Assembly (NCBI GenBank): GCA_016218765.1
Contig: JACRCZ010000106.1
Location: 1 to 47,176 of the forward strand
Source of the DNA: Deltaproteobacteria bacterium
GTDB taxonomy: Bacteria > Myxococcota_A > Polyangia > DRWM01 > JAAZOP01
DNA: 47,176 nt
Direction of reading: 5' to 3'
The position numbers were made by a program, and so were the translations under genes. How positions within the stretch are numbered: the first letter of the stretch is position 1; the number at the start of each line of letters is the position of its first letter. Positions 46,882 to 47,176 of this stretch are shown piece after piece. The notes beneath the pieces were generated by a model that had not been told where the DNA came from, ran no database searches, and saw nothing but the letters and a program-made list of their open reading frames with translations.

Positions 46882-46968
46882 ATGACCGTTCCCACCCGAC
46901 GATCGGTCACGTTTTCAGGCAAGCCGGGGAGCGTCGGAGGAGTCCGACGGATGGAGGAGTACCCATGA
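46882..46968 (+). CDS. Possible 28-residue leader ORF coupled to the RRM-protein gene
   Basis: An ATG at 46882 opens a 28-codon frame (MTVPTRRSVTFSGKPG ...) whose TGA stop at 46966-46968 overlaps the RRM-protein ATG as ATGA. A weak GAGCGGG lies upstream. If translated, it would couple ribosome flow to the RRM gene. It may equally be a chance ORF in a structured leader. Confidence 0.3.
   Translation: MTVPTRRSVTFSGKPGSVGGVRRMEEYP
46932..46949 (+). other. Leader hairpin just upstream of the RRM-protein ribosome-binding site
   Basis: CGTCGGA (46932-46938) pairs with TCCGACG (46943-46949) around a GGAG loop. An outer, weaker stem pairs TGACCG (46883-46888) with CGGTCA (46904-46909). The ribosome-binding site (GGAGGA) begins four bases after the hairpin. 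Confidence 0.42.
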
Positions 46969-47176
46969 GGTTGTTCGTTGGCAGTCTGTCGTTCGACACG
47001 CGTGAAGATGACTTGCGGCAGGCGTTCGCGGCGTTCGGAACGCCGACTTCGGCCACGGTCATCACCGATCGCGAGACGGGCCGTTCGAAGGGCTTCGGGT
47101 TCGTCGAGTTCGCGAGCCCCGAGGAGGCCAAGAAGGCGATCGAGGGTCTGAACGGCAAGGAACTGCAGGGCCGGAC
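46965..47176 (+). CDS. RRM-type RNA-binding protein (5' part, runs off right edge)
   Basis: The first 70 residues of a single RNA-recognition-motif protein. RNP2 is LFVGSLSF (residues 3-10) and RNP1 is KGFGFVEF (about 43-50), both with the aromatic residues that stack on RNA bases. Small bacterial RRM proteins of about 90 to 130 residues are found in cyanobacteria and in many environmental Gram-negatives and often respond to cold. GGAGGA lies eight bases before the ATG. The gene has a long structured leader. The C-terminus, including any Gly-rich tail, lies outside the window. Confidence 0.93.
   Translation, partial: MRLFVGSLSFDTREDDLRQAFAAFGTPTSATVITDRETGRSKGFGFVEFASPEEAKKAIEGLNGKELQGR

Noticed and set aside
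1..47176. tRNA and rRNA genes
   Set aside because: I looked for T-loop (GTTCGAATC-like) and rRNA signature sequences on both strands and saw none. I cannot run a covariance search, so a divergent tRNA is not strictly excluded.

Overview
The window is 47 kb of very GC-rich DNA (coding codons mostly end in G or C) with densely packed genes and many lipoproteins. Several families are typical of Myxococcota and related delta-type bacteria: a GltJ/AgmX-like zinc-ribbon plus GYF protein, an MXAN_5187-type protein, a lipoprotein with nine Myxococcus-type Cys-rich repeats, and Asp/Ala- or Asp/Glu-rich secreted lipoproteins. I read it as a chromosomal segment of a myxobacterium-like organism. I see no rRNA, tRNA, CRISPR array, phage or insertion sequence.

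Layout. 0.1-2.0 kb: a secreted transglutaminase-like protein (minus). 2.2-6.1 kb: a translationally coupled three-subunit molybdenum hydroxylase (FAD, 2Fe-2S and Mo subunits). 6.0-7.6 kb: a convergent FixC-FixX electron-transfer pair. 7.7-10.6 kb: a BtuFDC-like uptake ABC transporter. 10.7-13.2 kb: FKBP prolyl isomerase, M23 endopeptidase and a PDZ protein. 13.6-15.7 kb: def, fmt and a PduO-type cobalamin adenosyltransferase. 15.7-20.6 kb: a phytoene-dehydrogenase-like oxidoreductase, three lipoproteins and a GIDE-like protein. 20.8-22.4 kb: a BamD-like protein and a TPR protein. 22.4-26.9 kb: a large SppA-type protease with an N-terminal barrel-like region, a secreted unknown and a small membrane protein. 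27.2-31.6 kb: the Cys-rich repeat lipoprotein, then a deoxyhypusine-synthase-like enzyme and an ornithine-decarboxylase-like enzyme (probable polyamine operon). 31.7-38.8 kb: a phosphodiesterase-family lipoprotein, a LamG-like lipoprotein, the MXAN_5187-type protein, PgsA and the GltJ-like protein. 38.9-46.7 kb: an L,D-transpeptidase, a class I aminotransferase, an acetyltransferase / HExxH membrane protein / carbamate kinase / site-2 protease operon and a small secreted protein. 46.9 kb to the end: the start of an RRM RNA-binding protein.

The most unusual signal is not a gene. Thirteen loci carry short, imperfect, short-period tandem repeats of seven sequence families (units of 7 to 10 bp, called A to G below), almost all exactly at gene junctions. 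They are not inert filler. They lengthen reading frames at the N-terminus (2Fe-2S subunit, PDZ protein) or C-terminus (the transporter's binding protein and ATPase). They lie over ribosome-binding sites, and in two cases (the transglutaminase and the phosphodiesterase-like lipoprotein) they appear to provide the start codon itself. Arrays keep an orientation and a partial head/tail structure, and two families sit side by side at 2.04-2.13 kb. I regard this as the best candidate for an undescribed system: a class of junction-seeking microsatellite-like elements that remodel gene ends.
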